Assembly: GCF_963676685.1 (NCBI RefSeq)
Contig: NC_092357.1
Coordinates: 22,410,647 to 22,474,646 of the forward strand
Direction of reading: 5' to 3'
DNA length: 64,000 nt
Source: Mytilus edulis
Lineage: Eukaryota; Mollusca; Bivalvia; Mytilida; Mytilidae
A model generated the notes under the pieces. The model was not told the DNA's origin and ran no database searches. It saw only the letters and a list, made by a program, of their open reading frames with translations. Shown here piece by piece: positions 12,135 to 22,200 of the stretch. Both the position numbers and the translations under genes were made by a program. Position 1 is the stretch's first letter. Every line of letters begins with the position of its first letter.

Positions 12135-14222
12135 CAGGGCCGTAACTAGGGTTCGAATTCAGGGGAGGCAGGGGTTTGGGGGCCGCAGACTGAGGCCCAA
12201 AGAGAGGGGGATTGGGGGCGCAGCCCCCTGCCGTTATTTTTTCTCGCAGTAAAATGGCTAAAAATGACCCGTTTCCTTCGATTTACTTGCTTTAATAAAC
12301 ATCAGTATTGCTTGAACCTGGAAGTAATTTTTATGAAAAAACAAACTGAGATTGCTGTTCGGGGTGACCCAAGGCTTCGTCTTGAAGGCCGTACTTTGAT
12401 CTATAATTATCAGGGGCGTAGCTAGAACGAAACGATGTGGAAGCAACTACCGCCGATCGGAGCGAGGCGAAAAAATTTGGGGACCCTATTATGCAGAATT
12501 TTTTTTTTCGGTTTTCGGTCATAGAACGGTTAAAAGAGGAGCTATATGTAGAGCTACCTCCCAATTGAATTCTTCAAAATTACATGCTAGGTCAGTTTCG
12601 TATGTTTCAATATTGAGATTTGTTCGTTTGTGATACTTCCTACAACACGATGAAGCAGATACAGCACAAAGAAGCGATTTTTTGATAACTTGACGCGACT
12701 CCACTCTCCAGTTGCCTTATCATGTGGTCTATGAACGCAACAAATAATGAGACTTTCCAATACTGTTTTGGCGTGGTTGCAGGGTGATTGGCTCGGGTAG
12801 TCTGTCAACCACATCGCCTCGGCATATTTTCAACGATATCGAAGGGATCTGCTAATTCTAATGCCGATTGGTACATCTCATTCCAAACTGATGAACTGTA
12901 CACTGTAAAATGTGCTCCAAAACTACATATCTTAGACTGAGTATTACAAATTCAAAAGTAAAAATCTTGTAAAAGATACAAGTAACCTTCCGATTTTGTC
13001 ATAATCTCCAAAAGAATTTTTATTGTGAAACCAAATGTCGTTATTTAATGATATCTCATCAATTAAAAAAAGTGACAACATAGGTGTTTCCTTTAACATT
13101 CAAATTGACAATCTATAAACTTTTATTTTGCCATTTCTTTTTTTGCATGCCGAATCAATGTGCACGCAACTTCGGAGCTACGATCTTTTTCTGAATGAAC
13201 AGCTTCATCAACACTTGTAACTAGGTTGTCAAACTAATATCCGGGATAGACGGAAAAGACACCAACAGTCTCCGATCCGATTGACCAAATCATCTCTCTC
13301 TCTTCTGATTTTTTTTTTTTTTTTTTTTGTGTGTGTGAAAACGACGTGGATGCACGTGCTGTCGTGCCTCCGGGTAGCTACGCCCCTGATTATCAACATT
13401 AAATACATTGTGACCGCGGATTTAGTTCTCAATATGGCTAAAAATCACCCGCTTTCCTTCGATTTCCTTACTTTGAGAAACATCAGTATTGCTGGATCAT
13501 TGAAGCAATTTTTATACAAACAATTATTATCTGTATTTAAAGATATTTTTGTTAGAAATCAAACTGTTAAGTTAAAAAAACATATAAAGCAAGATCATAG
13601 AAAGCAAGATATTTTTTTTTGTCGAAGACCTTGAATTTCAATATTGTTGAAAGCTGAACAGATATGTATATAACTACAACCAAGGACTTTCTAAACTAGT
13701 ATATACTTATATTAGAAAGTCTCTACTTCAACGAATGGGAGTGTTTAACTACTAAGGCATTGACCATAATGTTCTCGTACGATCGGCCGGGAGACGTTAA
13801 AAAAATGACCCAACAGCTGATTCAGCCGGTAACGAATTTCCGATATCATAAAAGATGAAAGGGAACTTCCTCTGCTTAATGAAGCCCCTAAATAAATGTG
13901 AATAGTTAAGTTATTCAAAATTGTCGAAAGTAAAGTTTCATATGTGTTCTCGTACGAATACTGAATAACAGACGGACGGCCACACGAATTTTTTTTTACT
14001 GAAACGGTTAACTTTCGGTAAAAAAAAAATCCGGAAAATGACAGATATATCACGTATCATGATAACACTGTTAAAACTGTAAACTTGTGTTGTTTATAAT
14101 ATAAATTCAAGTTCTTCGTGAACATATTGTCAATATTTCATTTTATTACTTCAAAAAAAAAATTGGTGTAGAAAATTCAGGGGGAGGCAGCCTCCCCTGC
14201 CTCATAGGTAGTTACGGCCCTG
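12135..14222. mobile_element. hAT-like non-autonomous element, TIR CAGGGCCGTAACTA, TSD GAAGA
   Basis: The left end CAGGGCCGTAACTA (12135) matches the complement of the right end (to 14222). GAAGA flanks both sides (12130-12134, 14223-14227). Subterminal G-rich AGGGGAGGCAG occurs at both ends. It contains a second element (12411-13388) and two copies of a segment of about 90 bp (about 12252-12345 and 13434-13528, both with CATCAGTATTGCT) on either side of it. The CAGGG ends point to hAT, although 8-bp TSDs are more usual there. No transposase seen. Confidence 0.7.
12411..13388. mobile_element. hAT-like element nested in the previous one, TIR CAGGGGCGTAGCTA, TSD ATTAT
   Basis: The ends CAGGGGCGTAGCTA (12411) and its complement (to 13388) are flanked by ATTAT at 12406-12410 and 13389-13393. 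The interior has a T run with GTGTGT at about 13308-13337 and no convincing gene. A sister of the host element: same terminal theme, same 5-bp TSD length. Confidence 0.75.
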
Positions 14223-14549
14223 GAAGATGAGGATTTGCAGCAAACAAATAGAACTTATTGATTTAGAAGATAATAAAAAAATAGCCGAATCTATGTTTAC
14301 TTTTCGTATTCTATCCATCATTTTTAAACACGCCGAACATGCGCAGATTTATTTTCATATCTGAATATATATTAACATTCACCTGACAAAAGCGATCGAT
14401 CTTAACATTTAAACCTTGAAAAAAGATCGATTCAAATAAGATTAATCTTTTTAAAACTACATCGATATATATATATAGACTTTTTAAATCCGATTGAAGA
14501 TCGATATTTTCCGTTTTCATTATTACATCCATCGTTTTGAAAAACGTGT

Positions 14550-14995
14550 GTTTTTGCCGCCAAACATAGGTAGTAATTTCCATGCAATCGTGACAGATAT
14601 GTATAATAAAAGTGAATTATGTGCGAAAATAGATAATGTGCTTACTTCTAATTTGTATTCCCAAATTGAAGTAAACGAAGGGGATATTTTGAATCCCAAC
14701 CTTTTTAAGATTTTTATAAAAGAATTTAACCGGATGCATTAAATGAAACCCTAGATGCTGTTGATATAAATGACCGCAAAATTGAGTGCCTCATGTATGC
14801 AGAGGATCTTGTTATTTTTTGTCTAGTTCCAAGGCAAGTCTTTCAAACACGAGTGTTTAGAGGTCACTCTATCTAAAACCAAAGTTAATATGTTTAACAA
14901 ACCTGGAAAAATTTTAAAAGAATATTTGTATTGCGAAAAAGATATAATAGAATGTGTTTACAATTATAAGTATCTAGGTTTAAAATGTATATTGA
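14550..14995 (+). pseudogene. Degenerate LINE reverse-transcriptase fragment
   Basis: Frame pieces encode AIVTDMYNKSELCAKID, then NEGDILNPNLFKIFI (the block usually read as QG.LSP.LF), then after a stop and frame changes LMYAEDLVIF (normally FADD, here AED), LSKTKVNMFNKPG and YKYLGLKC. The order and spacing fit the palm of a non-LTR reverse transcriptase. The altered catalytic motif, stops and shifts make it dead. It is cut at 15099 by another element. Confidence 0.7.
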
Positions 14996-15098
14996 CTTTT
15001 TAAGAATGGAAAGGGAGAGCTATACAAAAAATCACTATAAGCAATATTCAAATTGCGAACTTAATCATCTTACAATCCAAGTAATTTTACTCTATAAC

Positions 15099-16692
15099 AT
15101 ATATATGTTACAGTGAATTTGTATAATTAGGGATTATGTAGAATCCCTGATTTTTCAGGGAATATGTAGAATCACTAAAATCATTAGTAATTATATATAA
15201 TCCCTGAAAATGACCAGTCATTTTACATAATCACTGAACATTTTAATAATTATTCTACAAATTCCCTAATATGATTTCAGGGATTACGAATAATTTAATG
15301 ATCCTTTGTTTGAACAAGACAACTGTGAGAACTTAGGCATCTAAATGTAGGAAAAACAGGCAGAACTTAGGATTGACACATAGAAACAAATTTTAGAGAT
15401 AGCTTGCATTTGGTGTAATATTCTCATAGCAATTCCACATGGTAAAAAAGGAAAGGGAAACCCGAAAAACATAATGACAAATGTTTAAAAAAAAGTCTGA
15501 AAAAGGATATTTCCTGACTACAAAACATGGTATCTTTCTTGCTCGAACCGGTTCAAGGTTGCAAATTCCCATCTTTTGTTGGGGGGTACCTTCAGATGTT
15601 TTACTGAACACTTTATTTCACTAAGGGGTGTCGTAAAAATCTGATTCGATATGTGCAGGAAAAGGTTTTCTAAAATGTGGATATTGTGGTAATAACAGAT
15701 GTGAAGCATATTATTTTGATATATTGTGTTTCATATTTTCATGTAAAAAAAATAATTGTTAAGATATATTATTTATTCAAATGTTCTCTTATATCCTTGA
15801 GGCATCGTCCCCTGGTATCAACTGCATTCAAGTTACCTATGATGCTTCCTTGTTTGCTTTTGATACAGGTAGGAAAGAGACATTTACACACATTTTACAT
15901 GCCTATGGCCCATAAGGTATCGTCCCCTGGTGTCAGCTGCCTTTAGGAAACCATAATGCTTTCCTATTTGCTGCTGACACAGGATGAGTCATGGACATGT
16001 TTAATTTCTACTTTCTTTTTGGCTAATTATTATATATTTGATTGATCCAACTTTTTGTGTACTATACATATGTGGATATCTATTTTTCTTTTTTTTTTCT
16101 TTTTGGGCTGCTTGTTTGTTATCTATATCAACCACACTTGTAATAAAATGCATTAGTATTAAAAAAAACCAACATACTATAGATTCTTTATCTACGTATT
16201 CTTTAAGAACTTAAATAGTTCTCGTTTAACTTTTTTTTTTTTTTTTTTTATCTCATTGTTTGTATTGTATTATGAAAAAATTATTGATGTTGTAATGTTT
16301 ATGCCCTTTGGGGCCCATAATTGGAAATAAAAATATCTTATCTTATCTTATCTTATCTGTAGTGCGCCTAACATTTTAGAAAATTTGGGTTATCATTTTG
16401 ATATATTGTGCTTAACATTTTACAATTTATGTTACTTCATAATGATGTTATTATGTGATTTTAAAGAATAAATAATTTCAATTTTATTCTTTTTCTTTAT
16501 AAATAAAACTATTTCTTCATTTCAGTTATTATGTAGAATCCCTGATGTTTTTTCTAGTGATTATACACAATCCCTGAAAACTTTAGTGATTATATATAAT
16601 CCCTAAAATAGCCAGTGATTCTACATAATCCCTGAAAATTTCAGGGATTCTACATAATCACTGATTATACAAATTCACTGTAACATATATAT
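15099..16692. mobile_element. Long-TIR element with GGGATTATGTAGAATCCC repeats
   Basis: The ends ATATATATGTTACAGTG (15099) and complement (to 16692) open inverted repeats of about 180 bp built from variants of AGGGATTATGTAGAATCCCTG and AGTGATTATATATAATCCCT (15111-15297 and 16521-16681). The interior carries the 3' end of a LINE: two units of ATCGTCCCCTGGT (about 15803 and 15919) and a terminal (ATCTT)n at 16332-16360. The TSD is unclear because the edge is TA-rich. No transposase seen. Confidence 0.7.
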
Positions 16693-16693
16693 A

Positions 16694-16815
16694 GTGCAGG
16701 CGATTTGGTGTCACGATATCACAGTAGCATGGGTTCGAATCCCGGCGAGGGAAGAACCAAAAATTTGCGAAAGCAAATTTACAGATCTAACATTGTTGGG
16801 TTGATGTTTAATTTA
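16694..16815 (+). repeat. tRNA-derived SINE-like head
   Basis: Pol III B-box GGTTCGAATCC sits at about 16732-16742 inside CATGGGTTCGAATCCCGGCG, with a loose A-box-like stretch upstream, followed by an inverted pair TTTGCGAAAGCAAA. It cannot fold as a full tRNA. I remember the 3' part as dispersed in mussel DNA, but only one copy is visible here. Confidence 0.5.
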
Positions 16816-16922
16816 ATTAAGTTTAAAATAACTTATAATTGACAATATCAAACATGTGAACACGTCTATATAACTCAAGTTTAAACCTAAGTGACTCAGT
16901 TTAATAAGTTATCCAATACTCT

Positions 16923-17077
16923 CAGAGGCGGATTTAGGAGGGGCGGGGCCAGGGGCCCCCTTTTTGGGAAAAAAAGTGTTTGCTTATATAGGGAATCACT
17001 GAAGCGTGACTGGAGCGGGCCCCCTCTTAGGTCAGTCAGTGGGCCCCCACTTATGAAAATTTCTGGATCTTCCACTG
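16923..17077. mobile_element. Small MITE, ends CAGAGGCGGAT / ATCTTCCACTG
   Basis: About 155 bp; shares TATAGGGAATCACTGA, GACTGGAGCGGGC and GGGCCCCCACTTATGAAAAT with 29328-29450, whose right end is GGATCCGCCACTG. The ends resemble hAT-type CAGTGGCGGATCC. Confidence 0.6.
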
Positions 17078-17207
17078 ACTTTAAAAAAAATACGTATGAA
17101 ATCACGATGTAGCAATAATCATTTTATACTTTCCAATTAAATCTTACCTGTAAATGGCGCAAATATAGTTTTTACAATAGTATCTTTGACAGCTACATTT
17201 ATAAAAT

Positions 17208-17470
17208 AAAGAATAAAAATGGGGAATGAGTCAAAAAGACAGCAACCAAATCAAAATATACAATTCAACCAAAGGTCATTAGGTCTACAAATTAACACAG
17301 CGAAAAATCACACACCTAGAGGGAGCCATGAGCAGGCCCGAAACACAATATAGATAGATAAAGAATGTAGACGCCATTCTATGCTGCTAAATATAAAGAT
17401 GAGCCAAAATTAAAATGTATACAAGAGCAACAAAGGCTAAAGGTTCCTGAAATTGGTCAGACACAAAAAA
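17208..17470 (-). repeat. Family A tail, diverged copy
   Basis: Reads AAATGGGGAATGAGTCAAAA, then AAAGGTCATTAGGTCT and AAAGGCTAAAGGTTCCTG, in the same order as 1349-1662 but with many changes. An older copy inside the 7-kb element. Confidence 0.5.
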
Positions 17471-17974
17471 GCGGCGTGTTTAAACTGGTTTTATTCACGC
17501 CCATCATATCCCCTTCATTTCTAGCCAATGCATAAGACATATATAATTTTAACATCCTCAATTTTGAGTGTCACTGACAAACAATAAATTTTGCGGTCCC
17601 TAACGAATATTGCCCGGCTCCGCAGCTACCCCAAAAAGCCCACTTTAAACGAAATCTGCAGAAGGGGTGTTTTACATATATGAAATATAGTTTAGTTGCT
17701 ATGTCCCTTTACGTTTAATACGACGGTGCTATGTATGAAATTTAAAAATAATTAAAATGCAAGCCATCTGCTGTATTTCAAAAGGCTATCTGCTTCTTCA
17801 GAAAATACTAAACGTAGTGATTATCTAGTCCATTTTATTTTTACAAGAGACTCAGATAGAGTCCAAACCACAAAAATAATCAACAACACTATATACAATT
17901 CTATAAGAAATCATCATTCCGAAATGTTATCAGTTACACCAAAAAATTGAAATATTTTAGTTTCCACATTTTTA

Positions 17975-18310
17975 CGCAATTCGACTTTTGTAACTCGCAA
18001 CTCGACTTTCTTAACTCGCAACTCGATTTTCTTAACTCGCAAATCAACTTTTGTAACTGGCAACTCGACTTTCGTAACTCGCAACTCGACTTTTGTAACT
18101 CGCAACTCGACTTTTGTAACTCGCAACTCGACTTTTGTAACTCGCAACTCGACTTTCGTAACTCGCAACTCGACTTTCGTAACTCGCAACTCGACTTTCG
18201 TAACTCGCAACTCGACTTTCGTAACTCGCAACTCGACTTTCGTAACTCGCAACTCGACTTTCGTAACTTGCAACTCGATTTTCTTAACTCGCAACTCGAT
18301 ACTCGACAAC
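17975..18310 (-). repeat. 21-bp minisatellite array, right arm (inverted relative to 11310-11650)
   Basis: About 16 units of GACTTTCGTAACTCGCAACTC, the exact complement of the left-arm unit. Variants such as TTTTGTAAC and TTTCTTAAC mirror those on the left. Confidence 0.9.
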
Positions 18311-18321
18311 AAGTGAATCTC

Positions 18322-19012
18322 AGCTTTAGATGGATCAAGATTTTTCAAAAGTTTTTCTATGCCATTTGGTGTTACATGTATTTCTGCCATAGATGGATAG
18401 TTGTCGGATAGAGTTTGTATTTGTTCTTTATCATTTTCAGGTGTAAAAACAGAGTGGTATTGTTTATTGAGTATTTCAGCTTTTTGTTTTGTGTCGTCTA
18501 TCAGCATACCTTCAGATCTTAATGGTGCAACTCCTGAACTGTCTTTTTTGGTGGACCTGATATAATTCCAACATGCATTTTTTCTGTTTTTGCGAGGTTT
18601 GTAAGCTTTCGTCGTAACAAATGATGTTTTCCAGATATGTCCAGTAAGCTTTTCTTGTCTCTTTCTGAAACAGTTTTTTTGTTTCCCTGTACTGTTTATT
18701 TATTTTACTATGCGAGTCTGTTTTCATTTTTTTGAATAATTTGTTCCTTTTCCTAATCAGTGACTTTATTTCTTTATTAATCCATGGTAGTTTTTTGGTG
18801 TTATTAATCATTTTAGTAGGGATTGACTCTTCCATGGTTTTTAATACCTTTGTTTTGAAATTATCCCAAAGTTCGTCCATTGTAAGATTTTCTAGGTTTG
18901 TAATATTGTTAAGATGTATGTCATTTAGCTTTTCTTTAATTTGTTCAGTATTTGCTTTTTTGTATAGGAAAACTTTTCTAGGTGATAATTTGTTTGCCTC
19001 AGCAGAGACATA
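18322..19012 (-). mobile_element. Same LINE as 9665-11300: upstream half (endonuclease-RT linker)
   Basis: Minus-strand frames encode LSPRKVFLYKKANTEQIKEK, TMDELWDNFKTKVLKTMEES, KLPWINKEIKSLIRKRNKLF, then GIEKLLKNLDPSKA at 18328, where the 7-kb element begins. SKA here and TGRDE at 11294 join into the usual LINE block before reverse transcriptase. No endonuclease domain is seen to the right of 19012, so the copy is 5'-truncated. A frame break lies near 18510. Confidence 0.8.
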
Positions 19013-19265
19013 TAATTATTATATGCAAAATATTATTTTTAGTATGATTTTGAGGTAGATTAAGTTACTAAATTACCAGAAGATTACGAAACTAGGACAA
19101 CCAGCAATGGCGCATCCAGGGAAGGCATTTTCGTGTGCTCCAATATCGGAGGAATCTACATAGAAAAGGAGAAGATTCTAAATTACAAACCATGACTTTG
19201 TAGTGTCTTTCCCCAGTCTGTGAGTCACAATTTCAGTGAAATAATCAAAATCTAAATTGTTGAAC

Positions 19266-22200
19266 ATGCAAAGGACAAGAAAACGACCTGAACTAGATGT
19301 TGGTCAGAATCATCTTCAGATAGTGAAATTGACAAATTCATGCTGAAGTCAAACGCAAACGGCCGAAAACGTAGCAGTAAGGACAGTGGCAGTGGCAAAA
19401 TGTATGTCGCACCATTTGTCTCTGAATGGACGACACAAACAGTTGAGAAAAAACTACATATATCTTACGAACATCTTATAAGTGGGACAGATGTGTTCCA
19501 GAGAGGTGGTATAAACATTGCATTAACAGACATTCAAATGAAGTACTTTGAATACTTGAAGAGTTTTCTAACATTTTCTGAGAGTCTTGATGGGTTTAGA
19601 CTTTATGCTTCTAGAATAAAACAACATTTGACAGACATAAAGCAGGAATTGTTTATGTCTACTGCATTCTATAGTTGTCAGATGTATGTATCGAATTAAT
19701 CAAACTTTTACCATGTTTACAATGTATAGGTTAAATTTCTTGACATGTTTAATTTCATTCCTTTAGTTACCTGGTTACTGCTGATTAATCATTTTAATGC
19801 AATGGCAGCACAGTATTGTAAGGAATTTATTGCACACTGAATGTTACCTGATGCATTTTGTAGAACAATAAACAATGAAATACAACAGCATCAATAGATG
19901 ACGTCCCCAGTGTCATGAACTCAATATGAAATTTTCTAAACCACTTTGAACCCACAGGGGCTCACCACGGTCTACCTGTCAGCTTTTATACAAACACAAC
20001 ATAATAATTTATCCATAGTTCTATAACATGTATACATAAGTCAATCTTCCCACAGATTTTAAATATGGTAATTAAACTTAATAGCAACTATAAATCTGGC
20101 TTAGTGTTGGTCTACAATATGCTGACACTCTCACCTAATAGCAATTTACCAGATCATGATGTTGTCGGACCGTAAACTATTTAAGCGATGATGTCCCTGC
20201 AGTGAACACAAGCTCTAGAATACTGCATCAACTCAGAAATGTAGACTGCTGTTGTTTGTTCTATGGTTGGGTTGTTGTCTCTTTGACACACCCCATTGCC
20301 ATTCTCAATTTTACATTTTGACCCATCTATCTTTTAAAATTAAGTATTGTCTGCCTATTTTTGTGTTCTGGCTTGTGGTTACTATGTTGGTGATTGTGTG
20401 TGTTAAAAAATCAAGAGGGTCAGGATCTATAAAGGGGAGGAGTTTTGTATTCCCATTACCAACCAAACATACATGTACCATTAAACCGACTGAAATCTCA
20501 AATCTGACACTCAGTGCATGCATGTTAGAAACCGTGCCACAAAAAAAAAAATCCCTACCTACCTACCCTATTTATTTTGACTTGGAAGCAGGAAACAAAC
20601 ATTTATTTTTTAATGTTAACATGAACAGTTATGAAAACTTGAAAACAAATGAAAAAAATGTTCCCAGCATTATGATGATTGTTTAAAGAAACTTCTTCAA
20701 AGCAATTAGATATTATTAATTACACATCTACACAACAATCCTCTATCATGTCTATTTTTAGTATTATAATTTATTAAGATTTTGAATGTTGTTTTTATTT
20801 TTAGATCTCTGCAGTACTTCATACAACTTTTGGAAAATCTGTGTGACAAAGCTTCCATGGAAGAACCAGAATATGGTTCACTGTTTACAGAGTTAGTGTC
20901 ACGGTTTGCTGAAGTTTGTTTATTGATGCCATAGTAGGTTTTATATTAAATATATGGATAAGCATAGCACAGTGTAGATACTATTCTGTACGCTATCCGG
21001 AAGTCGCGATTTTCGAAGCGATGATTTCCAACTGGCTAACAGGACGGTTTTGCCTACGGTAACTTTTCTCATCATTTGTTTACTCCTATATCTACAAAGT
21101 GCTTTGAACATCTTCAAGGTATATATAGCATCATAAATATGAGTAGCTGTAACAAAAACATGCATTAGAATATAAAATATACGTGTGCATCACATCAACT
21201 TGGTAGAAAAAAGTGAAATCGATGGACAATTTTGCTCTCGTAGTACAAAGCAAATAATCTTTTATTGCAGATATTTGCACCAGTTTACAGTTAAATATAT
21301 ACTGTTTCAATATTCTTTTCGTATTTAAGTAGAATATTCGTATTTCCCATAAAAAAATATGTTTTCCTTGAGGATCCCAAAATAAATTACTGTACGATCA
21401 GTCTAGAACTGACTGTATTCTAGAAGCGATTTCAGATTTTTTGACTGTATGACCAGTCGTGATTTTGAAGAAAAAACAACAGCAATTTGAAGGTATATAC
21501 GTGTATATGTGATATTATGAACTATCCAGGGAACTATAACGTGTAACTGCTTTCATCAGATAATACTAATATATTTCGGATGAATTTTTTAGACGGCAAA
21601 ATAATTGTATTTTTGTTCCATCAGTCTTATTTAAAATCAAATGCCTAAAAAGTAATACATGATTCGCTTGTGGACTTTGTAATAGTGTATCGTTACAGTT
21701 ATCTGTTAAGCTATTACATTTTTAAAGATTATTTACACCGTCCGCCGTTGACCAATTGATGATAACATAAATCAAGCTTGTCTTTTAAAATAACAAAAAC
21801 TGGATAAAGACAGCTTTGCGTAGGGGGATAATTCATGTGATATAATTTTGGTAAGTTTACAGAAATAGAAGGTCCATAATGCATTAATCGAGTAAAAATG
21901 GAGCAATTTCAGAAAACTTTAATGATTGGTTTAGGAGGTGTTGGAAATACCTGATGGGTGCCCCCATATAATGTAATGTTGAAGTCCGTATCTTATATAA
22001 AGAAACCCCATAAAAGATTTTTACTAAAAGTCGAAATAGACGGTACACAATACAGTCATTATCATTTATGATAAGGAATCCGAATAAGATAAATTAATAG
22101 TTATATCAGTGACGGATTCAAAAAAAGGGGATCCGGCAGTTTGAAACTCTTTTTTAACCATCAATTAATTTGTATGGGAACATATATTTGGAATCCCCTT

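Larger units (their letters stand above)
11301..18321. mobile_element. 7.0-kb foldback-like element with inverted minisatellite ends, TSD AGCTTT
   Basis: The element interrupts one LINE between the codons for SKA and TGRDE. AGCTTT flanks it at 11295-11300 and 18322-18327. Its left end is an array of a 21-bp unit read GAGTTGCGAGTTACGAAAGTC (about 11310-11650). Its right end is the same unit in reverse complement (about 17975-18310). Each array has about 16 copies, so the two ends can pair as a long stem. The outermost bases differ (left CTTATCGTCGAG; right, reversed, adds GAGATTCA before CTTGTTGTCGAG). No transposase was found. The interior holds nested elements at 12135-14222, 14550-14995, 15099-16692, 16694-16815, 16923-17077 and 17208-17470. 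Similar in design to Foldback elements, but no known family is claimed. Confidence 0.7.

Noticed and set aside
17914..18507. Long frame joining a LINE fragment to ELRVTKV repeats
   Set aside because: The frame crosses the LINE/insertion border by chance; it is not a fusion protein.
20252..20686. 144-codon frame
   Set aside because: It starts in a family A repeat, crosses low-complexity A runs and has no recognisable motif or splice context.
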